From: Pomphorhynchus laevis
Taxonomy: Eukaryota; Acanthocephala; Palaeacanthocephala; Echinorhynchida; Pomphorhynchidae
Direction of reading: 5' to 3'
Assembly (NCBI GenBank): GCA_012934845.2
Contig: WNNJ02002357.1
Span: forward strand, 98,490 to 162,489
Length of the DNA stretch: 64,000 nt
Position numbers and translations under genes: made by a program. Positions 35,373-46,975 of this stretch are shown here, in pieces; positions within the stretch are counted from its first letter, which is position 1, and every line of letters begins with the position of its first letter. The notes below the pieces were generated by a model. It ran no database searches and was not told where the DNA came from. It worked only from the letters and a program-made list of their open reading frames with translations.

Positions 35373-35639
35373 GTGCAAACTCTATATGTACCGATAGTGT
35401 CCTATATAGGTTTTATGGGTTATACGTCAAGCATTTTCTTTTCATATATTGCCATGAATATAATCATATACATTGGAACCACAGAGATGCCCATTGATGT
35501 ATACTTCATTCGTTGGTACACACCGATGAAGTTGGTATACACTTTAATATACACGTTGTGTTTTAATAGCATTGTATTCAAACATAATATATTCAAGGAT
35601 TTGCTTGAAGAATTTAGAAATAAAAGTTATGTTTGAACT
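35373..35639 (+). CDS. Possible terminal exon with two membrane segments
   Basis: Open frame of about 87 codons with two hydrophobic stretches (IGFMGYTSSIFFSYIAMNII and LVYTLIYTLCFNSIVF) and a charged end (FKDLLEEFRNKSYV). This layout could be the end of a multi-pass membrane protein. No family is recognised, no splice acceptor is convincing, and AT-rich noncoding DNA can give such hydrophobic frames. Low confidence. Confidence 0.25.
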
Positions 35640-35821
35640 ACTATATATTGCTTCAGTCATTAAAATTATGACCGATTCAATATTTCTTATTGATTTAAAT
35701 TCGTCTATATCAACTTAACTGAAGTTTTATTATAGGCATCAATAATGTATGTGTAATAAGGATTTAGACAAATCAACAAGATATAATATAAATTATTTAG
35801 TGTGAGCTCTTCACAAACTCT

Positions 35822-38800
35822 TCAGTTCCGCCACGAGCGGCTTGTGTCCAAGCTCGCCACATCCTCCCCGCCGGCGTCTACCTGGCTTGTCTCCTTTGCC
35901 GTATTTGCAGCTGATTCGGTTGGCGCGTCCAATGCTTGCAACGGAACCCCACATGATTCGCTTTCGACTGATGATAGTCGAGTTAATATACCAGCGATAT
36001 CATTGTATGGTTCAGTATTGAACATACGACGCTTCGGTGTTTCCATTATCGTCTGTGGGGCGTCAGATAGTGGGTGGTTGCGTCCATTCAACGACGCTAA
36101 GATTGCCCGAGCATTTCCGCGCATGAGGGCCAACGATGCTCTTTGGAATAGGTGATCTACCGTTTTATGATATTCGATCCCAGTTGTGGCGGATATCTGT
36201 CTTGCTATCGATCGCATGAGACGTTCGCCTTGGTCGTTCCAGCCCCCATACGTCTCTACTACTGCCGGTATAAATTGATAACCAGCGGACTCCATACGTG
36301 CTCTATACTTCCTCTCCTTGACATTGACTGCATACATTGTCGCTGCATAGCCTGGCGTTATCGATGCGTTTGCTATGTACGCTGATTGTTGTGGATGTGT
36401 TACAGCGAAATCAACTGCACGAGGAGGGTCCCCATGAATCAAAACGTCTGCAGGTCGTTCACGAAGGTCTGGTATAAGGTTCCTTACCTCCAAAGCGACA
36501 TGCATTCCTGCAGATTGAGCGGCATGAAAGACCACATCGCGAATTCCGTTGTGTCGCAGTCCCGGGTAACCCCCATATTGGCAGGTCAGCGCATGTAGGC
36601 CGACTGAATCAGCGGGGAGAAAGCATCGCCCACACCGATCTCCAGGTGAAAATAGAGGCGCACCAAGCCAAAATCGAGTTGAGGCGCAAAACTGCGAAGG
36701 GGGAATGTCCATTCCGAGCGCTTTATTTGGGACCGCTTGTAACCAGGAACTGGCGTAAGGGCGTGACACAGCCAGCAATCGAGCTCTGTTGAAGTGGTAA
36801 ACGTCCGTAAGCATTTGCTCGTGAACTTTATTATCGAGGAGCATTGATAGCTTGTGTTGACTGTCAGATTGCATTATTGGTGGTGATTCATGTAGTGAAG
36901 ATAATCTCTCGATAAAGTCAGATAGTCCTGGGAAAGTATTGACAGAAAGTCCCCATTCGGCACATACCCTTTGTACACTGGCAATGTACGCACAAGGTGC
37001 ATGCTTCACAGTTTCGCGGATCCCGAAGCCACCCAACCTTAAAGGAAGCGTAATTTGGGTTCGTATCTGAGGGTTTAGCTGGACAGACGTCATCTCGCTA
37101 AAAGCGGAAATGGTCGAATCATCAAAACTTTTGTAAAACGTGTTGCCATAGTCAGGATCAATCGTTCTCATCAGGTGGTTTATTTTCGGGGCACTGGCGC
37201 AATGTCGCAGTAGTAAGTAAGCGACCTGTGTATCAGGAATGGTGGTTATCAAATCGATTTGACTTCTTAGCTTTGGCAAATTTACTCTCATCAGCTGATC
37301 GTTAACGAAATCTTGGCACCCTGTAGGTGTGCCGAGCAAACAAAAATTTTTACTTTCATTGAGTATTGGTTGAGATGCACATGCCTCTGAGAAAGTTTGC
37401 AAGGCTACGGCAGAGCCTATAATCTCGGTCTTTTGCCAGTTAAGGTCCAAACGGAGTAGAGCAAACTCTCTTTCTAGGTAAGCCAGCGCATCAGCTACTG
37501 CTGTGGGATGCCCTCCGATTATGCCGTCATCCAAATACCAGCGGTTTAAATGTATTCCATGTAAGCAACCAACCGAAGTGATGCAATCATGAATTGCCAA
37601 TGAAAATAGAGACGGTCCTAAGGGATCTCCTTGTTGTACGCCTTGGCATGATCGAAGGGGCTCCAAATTTCCGAATCGAAGCAATGATGGCTCGGAGTAG
37701 CAGTATCTCAACCACGACATTAATTGCGGGACAGATCGTTGAATTACACTGAATATGGCATGTCGGCTGATAGAATTGAAAGCATTCCTGAGATCGACCT
37801 TAGCCCACACCCAGTCATCCTTATCGCGTCGTCGAGTGTGTTCATCTCTCACAATGTGTATTATGCTATCAACCCCGTTTTTAGTTGCTACACCGAGCTG
37901 AGTTGGTTGCAACACTGACAAAAAGACTGTGCTGAGTTTACGACATGCACATTTTGAGCAGAGTCGTCTAAGCGTTTCCCCGACCGCGATAGGACGCACT
38001 CCATCGGGTTCTTTCACAAGTGCAATCAGATTCGCACCACATAAGTATCTGGCCACAGATTCATGTCCTCCCCCACCCAAAAGGGTGTTCACAAGGGACG
38101 TAATTCGCTGCAAAAACGATCCAGACAAATCTGATGTTAGTAAATCTTGTAAATGCTCTGGGCGAAGTCCTAGGCAGCCGGACGCTGACGTCGAGGGAAA
38201 TGAGAAAATGGCTGCCCTCACGAGACTGCAATTCACAACCAAAGAATTGACTTGAAAGCCTGCATCAAGGCAAGTATCCGATTGTAAACGATAAATCCCG
38301 TTTTGTGGGTGTAGATTAAGCAGTTTTTCACGAACTGTCTCATTGACCGGGGCCAATCCATTATAACATAGTATTTTCATCGCTTTTCCGTAGTTGCCAC
38401 GTCGAGCAAGAGCCACAGCTGAGTTAGTAGGGACATCTGCGGCGCGCGAAGCTTCGTAAGGTTTGGCGAGACTGGCAATAAGTTGCTCCAAAGGTGTGGA
38501 GGTGTACCGGCACAAGCTTTCTTTCATGTGACTTGCATTATTGCGCTGTGCACGCTGTGATGAGGACTTCTCGATATGAGTTGCAAAACATATCTTTGGG
38601 AACAATAGTAGACGTACCCATGACTCCTCTGTATTCAAAGAAAGTGCGTCCTTTATTAAATCTGACATTATTTGTGCTGCCATTCCGCGTATTCGTGTAG
38701 GCAAACGAACTACAGTGCCTGATTGTCTTCTCCATCCCTGATGTAGACAATCGGTAGCAAGAGTATCCGGTGTTGAAGCTCCAATTGTATGCTCAGGTTC

Positions 38801-39223
38801 AACGCACTGTTCATTTTGAGCCAAACATGCGCGGCAAACCCACTTGGGAATTATTGCAGCTTGCTTCTTGGTCAGGCCAACACAAGATAAGTGGTACCAC
38901 GTAGAACATGTATCACATTCTATCAGGACCTTACGCCGATTTATCTTCATGCATATTGGGCATCTGCTCGTATCCGCTACGTTCGCATTTTCTTGCAAAT
39001 GGCTACAGCCATTCGCCTTGAGTGTGCCGCAGTCGTGCGATAATTCCATAGCTGACGCGGATGTTTCCAAACTTGCGCGGTCTGTGACAGGCGTAATTTT
39101 CCTTGTAATTTGTGTGTGTTTAAGCTGTTTAAATTTTTTGTTCTGTTGAAATTGTATGTTATTTATTGTAAGAACTTTAATAATCAATACTTTTTTATAA
39201 TGTATGTGTAGAAAATTGTACAT
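35822..39223 (-). CDS. LINE polyprotein: PHD finger, reverse transcriptase, CCHC knuckle, restriction-like endonuclease
   Basis: Uninterrupted frame of 1133 codons; the likelier start is M59 (about 39049), as the first 58 residues look untranslated. PHD finger at residues 88-133 (CPIC, CDTC, WYHLSC, CRAC). RT: GVRPIAVGETLRRL (408-421), AKVDLRNAFNSI (motif A, 474-485), GVQQGDPLGPSLF (motif B, 528-540), YLDD (motif C, 563-566). LPLRLGGFGIR at 726-736. CCHC at C864, C867, H877, C881. Restriction-like nuclease candidates: D926 in RPADV, D938 in AVDFAV, and K969/K972. This order (RT, CCHC, nuclease) is that of R2/NeSL/CRE-group LINEs, which insert by target-primed reverse transcription; the clade is not assigned. 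GC-rich against its host. No stop in over 3 kb implies recent activity or a young copy. Confidence 0.85.
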   Translation of the reverse strand: MYNFLHIHYKKVLIIKVLTINNIQFQQNKKFKQLKHTQITRKITPVTDRASLETSASAMELSHDCGTLKANGCSHLQENANVADTSRCPICMKINRRKVLIECDTCSTWYHLSCVGLTKKQAAIIPKWVCRACLAQNEQCVEPEHTIGASTPDTLATDCLHQGWRRQSGTVVRLPTRIRGMAAQIMSDLIKDALSLNTEESWVRLLLFPKICFATHIEKSSSQRAQRNNASHMKESLCRYTSTPLEQLIASLAKPYEASRAADVPTNSAVALARRGNYGKAMKILCYNGLAPVNETVREKLLNLHPQNGIYRLQSDTCLDAGFQVNSLVVNCSLVRAAIFSFPSTSASGCLGLRPEHLQDLLTSDLSGSFLQRITSLVNTLLGGGGHESVARYLCGANLIALVKEPDGVRPIAVGETLRRLCSKCACRKLSTVFLSVLQPTQLGVATKNGVDSIIHIVRDEHTRRRDKDDWVWAKVDLRNAFNSISRHAIFSVIQRSVPQLMSWLRYCYSEPSLLRFGNLEPLRSCQGVQQGDPLGPSLFSLAIHDCITSVGCLHGIHLNRWYLDDGIIGGHPTAVADALAYLEREFALLRLDLNWQKTEIIGSAVALQTFSEACASQPILNESKNFCLLGTPTGCQDFVNDQLMRVNLPKLRSQIDLITTIPDTQVAYLLLRHCASAPKINHLMRTIDPDYGNTFYKSFDDSTISAFSEMTSVQLNPQIRTQITLPLRLGGFGIRETVKHAPCAYIASVQRVCAEWGLSVNTFPGLSDFIERLSSLHESPPIMQSDSQHKLSMLLDNKVHEQMLTDVYHFNRARLLAVSRPYASSWLQAVPNKALGMDIPPSQFCASTRFWLGAPLFSPGDRCGRCFLPADSVGLHALTCQYGGYPGLRHNGIRDVVFHAAQSAGMHVALEVRNLIPDLRERPADVLIHGDPPRAVDFAVTHPQQSAYIANASITPGYAATMYAVNVKERKYRARMESAGYQFIPAVVETYGGWNDQGERLMRSIARQISATTGIEYHKTVDHLFQRASLALMRGNARAILASLNGRNHPLSDAPQTIMETPKRRMFNTEPYNDIAGILTRLSSVESESCGVPLQALDAPTESAANTAKETSQVDAGGEDVASLDTSRSWRN

Positions 39224-39269
39224 TTGAACAAACTTATCACAAATTCGAAGTAAAGTAAAAAAAGTGTGA

Positions 39270-40459
39270 GTGGCAATTATCGGAGGATCGAAGTGCTCAA
39301 TGAAAACAATTGTTCCTACTGCAGATAAAGTGGTGAGTAATGTTTCTTCTCAGATTTTGGTCGCGAGCACAAAGGAAGAACTATCTCATGTGCAAATTAA
39401 TAAACCTTGTTATATTCAAACTTCTACAACCTTTCGAAAGACAGATTCTTTTTAATAAGTTACTGAGAGAGTTCACTGTTGCTTTCAAAAATAGAATTCT
39501 ATTTAATTCAATAAGATATTTTGAGACTGAGGTTCGCATTTCTTCTGCACCTCAGACATCGCAACAGCCTATTTGGAATTTTTCGAGAAGAACTTAACAG
39601 ATTACGGAACGACAATTTTCAAGATTCTTTAAAAATAAACAATTTTACACCCTTTATGCCAGAGGAAGATGTAAGGGCTCTAGAATCTACTTATAAAGTA
39701 CATAATATACGTTCAATCACTGGCGTAAACGGCCGATCATTACTAATTGCCTTTTGCTCAACGTCGGTTGACCAGGCTAAATGCCTATCAAACATTAAAT
39801 GCAACCCCTTTCTGGGGCACAATTTGTCATTCACACTTATAAACTCCGATCACCTGACGTACCCCCATTGTAATGGATGTCATCAATGAGGGCATTGGGT
39901 TTCTAATTGCGAGCAGACCGGGGCATGTGGGGTCTGCGGATCATCGGATGTTTATTCGGGGAAGTGTGTATTGCCAACCCATTGTTCTAAATGCGGCGAT
40001 GAACATCCTTCTTGGTCCATAAAATGTAGCTACTTATAAGACTACATGAAGCAGCATTGTGGATCACCCTGTCAGACGGTTAACTTCGCTGATGCCTGCT
40101 CGGCTAATAGATCTACTGATATTACAATGACAAACTTTGATATTATTGAGCTTATAGATTATAGGCAGCAGGCCAATATGAACGAGTTGCGAACTTTAAT
40201 TCAATACATTGTGGCTAAGTTGGAGGTGTTACGTTCTCCTCCAACGACGAATATTACGACGTACTCGAAGAAAGCCCCGTCTTCAAAAAAGCGAAATGCT
40301 TCTAAACAGAGAATGGACTCTTTAAAGTTGGCCAAGAAGGATAATGACTGGGTAGTAGCTGCAGCCTCTTTAGGAAATGAAGATAAATCCGGTAGGCAAA
40401 TGACTTCTTGTTTGGCCGGATGTAAAAAGGGCAGCCTTTTCACCTCTGGTCTGGCCTAG
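39270..40459 (+). pseudogene. LINE ORF1 with CCHC zinc knuckles
   Basis: Open pieces at 39270-39455, 39521-39889 and 40046-40459 in changing frames. The middle part has EEDVRALESTYKVHNIRSI and a first knuckle CNGCHQ-GHWVSNC, then CGVCGSS, CSKCGDEHPSWSIKC. Three such knuckles are usual for ORF1 of Jockey-superfamily LINEs, which binds element RNA. The last piece is lysine-rich (KKAPSSKKRNASKQR) and ends TAG near 40459. Broken by about three frame slips or stops. Confidence 0.65.
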
Positions 40460-40509
40460 TGGATGTTATCCCACTCCAGCTGACCTAACATAATAGGAAG
40501 TAATTAAGA

Positions 40510-42760
40510 GCTTTTTCACTGAATATACTTCAGTGGAATTCGGGTAGTGCTTCTGCCCTTAGACTTCTATCTGGTATAAATGCAGATGTTATAGTCCTTC
40601 AGGAGACGCGGGCTATCCGTCTCCCCCATAATATTACTCATTTTATCCCTAAGCACATTTACACTCACTTTACTCCGTACATAACCCCTCCTCACTCATC
40701 TTCATCTCAAGGTCTTTTAACCCTAGTTAAATGCTCCTTTAGATCATCCCTCCTTTTAAACTATTTTTGTCCAGCCCTACCTTGTTTAGCTATATCACTT
40801 TGTAAGAACGGTAAACGTATCAGTATAGCCAATATCTGTCTATATTAGGTCAGGGGAAATTCACAAGAACCGTGATCTCTTAGATCGTATCTTGGGTAGT
40901 GGCTATGACATGTTACTCGGTGACTTCAATGACAGAACTGGTCGTTGGATTAATGCAGCACTCCGCAGAGCCAGGAACGACTACCTTATTCACAAACCAC
41001 CGTCCTCCACCTTTTATTGCTCAACAACCAATTTTCTTCTCGGCATTTAAACGCTTCATACGACGTGGTTGTTGAAACCCATATGCACTGAGCAATCGCG
41101 TCAACAACTGTCCACATCTCATGAACTGATTCGCTAGAGGATTGAGGAAGACGTTAACAAAACTCAAGATCCTGGCCAAAATGCTTCACCTTCCACTTTC
41201 TTTGTTTCCGTCAGACAGGCTCTCTCGAATGAATACTGGAGCTCTAGATATAGATTCCAGCTGAGCAGGTATAAGGCGAGCCTTGCTCACCTTAACCCTG
41301 CGCAGTCTTCCTTTTTGGAATATATTTAAGAAGTTTGTCTGCTGGAAGGATAGGGCTTTGAGTTGGATTGGAAGCATTATCCTTGACAGAGTTTTGGAGG
41401 AGTCACTAGCCCTACATAACTATGGAGCCTCTCAATATCGCCAACCAATTGCGCCTTGAGGTGAGTTCAGGATCATGAGCTTATCTGTTACAGATATCCT
41501 CAACTCTTTGGGTCCACATCGGAGCACATCCAAATCTGTCGCTCTACTATCTTCCCGGGTACGTCAGCGTTTGACAACCGATCAAAGAAGAGAAATGGTC
41601 GTCACAATGCTTTTAGCATCACCATTCGATGTAGCAGGCATCAATATTAATTGTAAATTATTTTTACCCAAGCGTATTCCAGGCTTATGTTCTAACGACC
41701 TGTGGTCTATTTCGATTCAAAACTCCTTCATCTCCATCTACGAATAAGCGCTTGGGCGTAGAATCCGCGTCCATTTAAGTATGCGTAACTTGATCCAGTC
41801 GAGTTTTTATAGGTTTGTCAAACGGCGCTCGGTCCATTCAGCAATTGGTGAAGTATATCAGTTTTGTCGAGATAATAGTCATCAACTCGCTGTGGATGTT
41901 TACCTTGACTTTTCTGCTGCACTTGACCGCATCTCCATTCCCTTCGTTATATTCTCTCTCAGGTCCCTCGGGTAGCCTACGAGAATTGTTAACAGGGTGG
42001 AGATATGGCTGTAAACCAAGCGGTTCTACTATGAAGACGACCCTGATGTGCGTCAGTTCTGCTCTATTACGGGTGTGCCTGAAGGATTCCCGCTTTCTCC
42101 TATCTTATATCTTGCTACCTCCAATGTATTATTCAAGAATTTTAAACGTAATCAACATCTCGTGGTATACGCGGATTATACCACAGCCCTGTTCTCTAGA
42201 CGCAGGTGCAAATATGTAGTTTTAGACGTCAGCCGTTTCTTTTAAAGATTAACAGACCAGCTGACCCCATCCAATCTTATTCTCATTCGTCCAAATCGCA
42301 AGTGGTCGTCTTTCATGGTGCCCCTGCGACAAAGAAAAAATTAAAGAGATTAGCACTCTCAGCCATATCTTTCATATTGACTAAGTAACCACTCCCTACC
42401 TTCACAAGTCGAGTAAAATACCTGGGGTTCACTGTTACGAGAAACTGATCGGCGAATGCTGACCTGGATAGACTTAAACGTATTCTGAAGAAAGCTAGCT
42501 GGTCCTGAAACGGAATCAGCATCTGTCATTGAATGGAAAACTCAAGCGCGCATCTGGGGTACTTAAGCTATCTCGGGATTAGTCTTCTTTTCGAGAGGAC
42601 GTCCTCCAAAGCAAAGACTATGGTTTCTCAAGCTTCTCATCTCGCGATTACTGAACATAGTCCCCCTCAATTGGACTCTTCGGGGTGAAAAACCCCTGTT
42701 TGTTCAGACGGAGAACGGCGTGTTGGATTGGCTGGAGGGCTCAGATCCCGCTGGACCTAA
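40510..42760 (+). pseudogene. LINE ORF2: APE endonuclease and reverse transcriptase
   Basis: Endonuclease: LQWNSGSASALRLL, ADVIVLQETRA (catalytic Glu), and MLLGDFNDRTGRW (GDFN). RT region: HSAIGEVYQFCRDNSHQLAV, VYLDFSAALDRISIPFV (motif A), GVPEGFPLSPILY (motif B), then VVYADYTTALF (motif C, second Asp replaced by Tyr). The sister copy has YADDTTALF. The C-terminus holds LRLWGT-like and RGRPP phrases. Frame changes occur about every 200-400 bp. Confidence 0.7.
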
Positions 42761-42840
42761 GGCCGTAATATAGGAAGACTTGGAAATGGATCGTCTTTGT
42801 CTTTTTTGGGCCTGTTCGTTTTTCATGGATGTTTATATTT

Positions 42841-43550
42841 TTAGTTATCTATCGGTTGTGTAGTTATTAAGAACATCTTTATTTATTTATTTATGTCAAC
42901 TCGACGTCCATTGTTATCAATGTGAATTTTTCACTTATTTGACATGGTAGAGCTATTAACTTCTTTAAAATTATCCTGTGTACTTTCTAAGTGCAACAAT
43001 ACTAGTTTTAGTAACGGTAATTGTTCGCAGTGTAAGAATTTGCTGAGCTTTTACGTAACTGTTCCAATATTGCTTATTATGGGACTATTAGGACATGTCT
43101 CTATATCTTTGTTTTTGTAAAGTTAAAAATTATAGGGCCATATATTATCAGCTTCAATTACTCTACTATATCATGAAGATACGTATAGGTTTAGTAGTGC
43201 GTTAATGTTTACAATAATATCATTTAAGGATATATCCGGAGAGCTATTTGCTGCTAAATATGCAACAAATTCAAATTCACTATTGCTATTTTACTGGACA
43301 AAAATAGCATTGCTAAGACGCTTGTTAGCTCTAATCTCCGAGATCAAAATACAAATATATGAAGGATGTCGACCGTGTAAGAAACCTGGGAGCAAGTGTT
43401 GCAGTAGCCTTTTAAATATAATATTTATAAAAGCTCTACAATTGGACAAAAATATAAGTCGAAAAAAAACGATAGTAATTGTACGATCATAGATGTTACA
43501 TATCTCTGATTGAAGACTCTTATATATAATAAAGCAAATATTAGAAAAGA
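42841..43550. other. Unassigned sequence
   Basis: No gene recognised. Open stretches at 43205-43492 (plus) and 43291-43554 (minus) overlap each other and carry no known motif. Confidence 0.4.
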
Positions 43551-44720
43551 GCAAACCAGGCCTATTAGTTTATTATAGCAAACGTTTCGAGCTCTCGTTC
43601 TTCTTCAATGCAAACAGTCACACACAAATTTCAAAATTATAATGCTGTCGAGTACGTGTATATTAAATAGCTTTAGTCCGGAACAATCGTATACAATTAT
43701 TAGTATCAATTATAACAGTTTCAACGGGTGGTCGTCTGTATTCAATAAAAGATCTGACATAAGCTGTCCGATCCAGTATTTATCTTTATGCTTACGACGT
43801 TTGCCATCCGTTAAGGGGCCTTTAATTATGGTAGTTCACATGATGTAGTATCTGTATTTTCTATTAAATGCGCCACTGTGTCATCATTGCAGGAATACTG
43901 TTATTTTATATATTTTCGGCGATTTTTTGCCCTGATGTAAAATTTGGTGCTTGTTTGCCCCCACGTATTGAGCCCAGCATGTACTGCACATAATTTAATA
44001 TATAACATGGCTGGATTTGCAATTATGCTGTCCTCGTACCGAATATTTTAATCCAGTCTTATTGATTTGGAATTGATTGATGTTTTCTATATCAACACAA
44101 TTTGCACATCGTTTGTCTTTACGACGCTTACTTACACTTGGGTGATCTGCTGATTTTGTTATGTTCATTCTCGACGTCAAATATCGATATTTCCTCTATA
44201 TTTGAAACAAATACGAACACGCAACACCTTCCTTAATATATCTCATGGTAATTCCTGAAACACACGATCGAACTCGCGATGAGTGAATTAAATGACGATT
44301 TGTACTCGAATATAGTTTCGAAATTGTTGCCGGAATCTCTATTCTTCGTTCATATAACATTTTTGGCGTTATAGTCTTTTCGCATGCTCAAATTGCCCCG
44401 TTATTTGTCGATAGGTGTATCCAAGTCGTAAGTACTGGGTTTTGAGCTCCTCGAGTGCGCATTCAAAATCACTGATTTTGGAACAAAGCTTTCTCATCCT
44501 GATGGCTTGAGGATGATATACATAGTTAATAATTTATTTTTTTCATATTATGTGGTAGGATGTGAATCGCCGTGTTGGATTATTTTGAGATTCCATGTAT
44601 AATTTGTATTGAGATTGTAACCAATACCAAAACGCAAAAGAATTTATTTCAAGATAAATTAAAGCGCAATTTCTATTAGCAAACGCGTTTCAACTTTGCA
44701 ATCTTCTTCAATGCTAACTT
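43551..44720 (-). mobile_element. Classical PLE remnant with C-terminal GIY-YIG
   Basis: Minus strand: an RT thumb phrase (SDFECALEELKTQYLRLGY) near 44480-44400, a Cys pair linker (KDKRCANCVDIENINQF) near 44110, then GQHNCKSSHVIY (the CNSSNVIYLI block that opens the PLE nuclease) near 44010 and a decayed nuclease with DDTVAHLIE near 43880. Nuclease after RT is the classical Penelope order, unlike the Naiad-type copies. Both flanks hold a GAAACG(T/C)-GTTTGCT segment: 43565-43600 and 44660-44710 (minus), as expected for PLE terminal repeats. Many breaks. Confidence 0.65.
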
Positions 44721-45081
44721 AAAACACAATGTTTTTACATTGAGCTGCTCACCAAAATCTACCGATAAGATTCGCTATGTGATACAAAAGAAAACTGATG
44801 GAATAATGTATACATGTATTTGGGATTTTTACGGTAAATGGTATCCGCTCATTTTGTTCAAGACATGTTTGTCCGTAATTAGTTGACCTGTCCATAAATG
44901 TTCGATACTCTTACGTTTAATGGGTTCGTCATTTTCTTTATGATTGCGGACGCACATTTGTGCTGTGGATTTTCTAACATATCAATTGCAACATCGTCAC
45001 TTATCTCATTCTTAATGAATTGTATGCATAATGCGTAGATGAATACATAATACGTTAGTTTGATCTAATGTATTATTTCTA
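44721..45081. other. Probable further worn PLE sequence
   Basis: Between the right flank repeat and the next open frame. A minus-strand translation near 44940-44840 has only loose similarity to PLE coding sequence. Nothing firm. Confidence 0.3.
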
Positions 45082-45390
45082 ATGAACACTACAGTTGTCG
45101 AAGGAACACATGTTGATCAGTCTTTCAATAATAAAATATGCTTAACGATCAAAGCTTTTGCTGCCACGAGTGAAAGTATTAACTTTAAAATGATACATTA
45201 TGTAGATTTAACGATTGTAGGAAGAGTATACAATCTGTATATAGAATATCACGAAAAGTATAAAATGAAAACATTGGACAAGATGAACATACGCATGATC
45301 ATATCCCGGTCACGAATATATCCAAATAGAAGCGGAAGCGTTTCTTCTGTTGATCGTGTTTTGCAAAATCTAGACACTTTTACAAACTAA
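45082..45390 (+). CDS. Small open frame of 102 codons, unknown
   Basis: Starts with ATG, ends TAA, and has a mixed, non-repetitive composition (VEGTHVDQSFNNKICLTIKA, YNLYIEYHEKYKMKTLDKMN). No signal peptide, membrane segment or family motif recognised. Could be a genuine small gene, an exon or a chance frame. Confidence 0.3.
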   Translation: MNTTVVEGTHVDQSFNNKICLTIKAFAATSESINFKMIHYVDLTIVGRVYNLYIEYHEKYKMKTLDKMNIRMIISRSRIYPNRSGSVSSVDRVLQNLDTFTN

Positions 45391-46503
45391 AAAGTTTTAT
45401 ATTCAATTCAAGTTAAGTAATTGTATTTATTACAAATTATATAAATTCCAATGTGTTATTTCTTTCATTTAAAAATTATTTATATTTTATTATAAATAGA
45501 TTTATCTTTTGCTAATTTTCGTGCTTCAGAGAATATAATCTTTATCTTTTTTATCTATAAAATTTATAATTAGTATCAAAAATATATATGATATATTATG
45601 GTATATAATATATCATATATATTAATGGCATACTATATATGACATAGTGTGTTTAACATTACAATTCTTTGTAACGATCCATGTTCCTATATTCAAATAT
45701 TAAAAATAATTATTAATTTTATGTGCTAAGAACGCTTTTAATCTTAACAATAACATATTGTGCTTAATGTATTATTATAATATTTCCGTTTCTGAAAAAA
45801 TAGTTTTAAAGCAAAAATGGCATGTTGTAAATTCTAAAATACACTAAATAAGAAGAGATCACTTCATGTAAATAAGGGTTACATTTTTTATTTTATCGAT
45901 CATGTAACTTCGGTTGATTTCAAAGATTGTTTTCAATACATAGCAAAACTATTTACTTGTTGTTGAATTTAAAGATGTTATATATAAATCGTTTTGCTTG
46001 AGGGTCTTTTTATATCCCAAAAAGTGGATGAAATTTATTTATAATTTAAAAATGGAAATATAATTCAATCATAAACGAATATATATAGAGAGAGCTAAAT
46101 TGCGCATAATAATGCTATATAGTTACAATTTATTATAAATAGGGGTACACTAGCACTGATACTCACGTGTTTTAAACTGTCTTTGTTGATCGATCACTTG
46201 TTGTTTACTCAATCTATCACTTTTTTATACTGATGTTATCTTGCTTAAACTCATATATAGATGTGGTGCGATACCGGAAATACTACCTTAAAAGTATTTT
46301 GGTAAATTAAGCTATCGATTAAGCATGTCAAATATGTAAATAAAAGTCATGCCGTATCTACTACATATATTTATTGTAGATATTTTATAGATCTTTGTTT
46401 TTTCCTTACGTTATGCTATTTTATTGCTTACAAAATAATGAGGAATGCATGGCTTACAGAATATATATATATTAGAAACTCATTACAGCACCTGCAACGT
46501 ACT
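45391..46503. other. Intergenic AT-rich sequence
   Basis: Contains an AT palindrome around 45580-45650 (ATATATGATATATTATGG and complement). No gene recognised. Confidence 0.45.
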
Positions 46504-46758
46504 CTAATGAAAATCGGTAAATAATTCTATGAAATATAATTTGCGATCGTCGCGTCCTTGATATAAAGGATAAAAAGTACGCAGAACGCTTTTTTGATGA
46601 GGATATTTCCTTTCCGAACAAAGCTGCTGCATCACAAGGATATGAAAAGAGGAGATTATGTTGTTAATAACTTCGAAGTTTCTTATCATTATGGTGTTGT
46701 ACAAAACATTGTTATTTTGCCATCGTGTAAGTAGTAATTCACCCTTCAAAATTGCAAC
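46504..46758 (-). CDS. Possible terminal exon, unknown gene
   Basis: On the minus strand a good acceptor (CATTTCTTTCAG) at 46759 is followed by 84 codons: VAILKGELLLTRWQNNNVLY, then a mixed sequence ending FIELFTDFH and TAG. Composition looks coding. No family recognised. An exon candidate on the other strand lies 60 bp away, so at most one gene model may be right. Confidence 0.35.
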   Translation of the reverse strand, partial: VAILKGELLLTRWQNNNVLYNTIMIRNFEVINNIISSFHILVMQQLCSERKYPHQKSVLRTFYPLYQGRDDRKLYFIELFTDFH

Positions 46759-46820
46759 CTGAAAGAAATGGAAGCTTCAAATGAGTAACAATTTACTTTT
46801 TGTTAAATATTATCTTGTAG

Positions 46821-46896
46821 GAAAGAGAAGAAACCTTACAATTAAATGATGATTTAAAAAACAACGATATGCTAGGACACAAAATTACACGAAATT
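46821..46896 (+). CDS. Possible internal exon, unknown gene
   Basis: Acceptor TATTATCTTGTAG ends at 46820 and donor GTAAGC begins at 46897. The 76-nt exon reads EREETLQLNDDLKNNDMLGH and KITRN, a charged, helical-looking stretch. The Naiad-type copy G begins 80 bp later, which would place that insertion in an intron. Confidence 0.35.
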
Positions 46897-46975
46897 GTAA
46901 GCAATAATATCTGTTGTTATTTGGGAAAAAATACAGAAATCTTAAACATTATATTTCTTTTTATCTTTTGCTAAT

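Larger units (their letters stand above)
39245..42840 (+). mobile_element. APE-type LINE (Jockey/I/R1 superfamily), nearly full length but broken
   Basis: ORF1 with zinc knuckles (39270-40459), an apurinic-type endonuclease (about 40520-41040) and reverse transcriptase (about 41400-42530) followed by a short tail. Its 5' end lies about 40 bp from the start of the opposite LINE reading frame. The RT is the same family as the fragment at 54635-56100. Many frame breaks in ORF2. Confidence 0.78.

Noticed and set aside
35802-39149. Plus-strand frames opposite the RLE-type LINE
   Set aside because: Shadows of the uninterrupted 1133-codon minus-strand frame.
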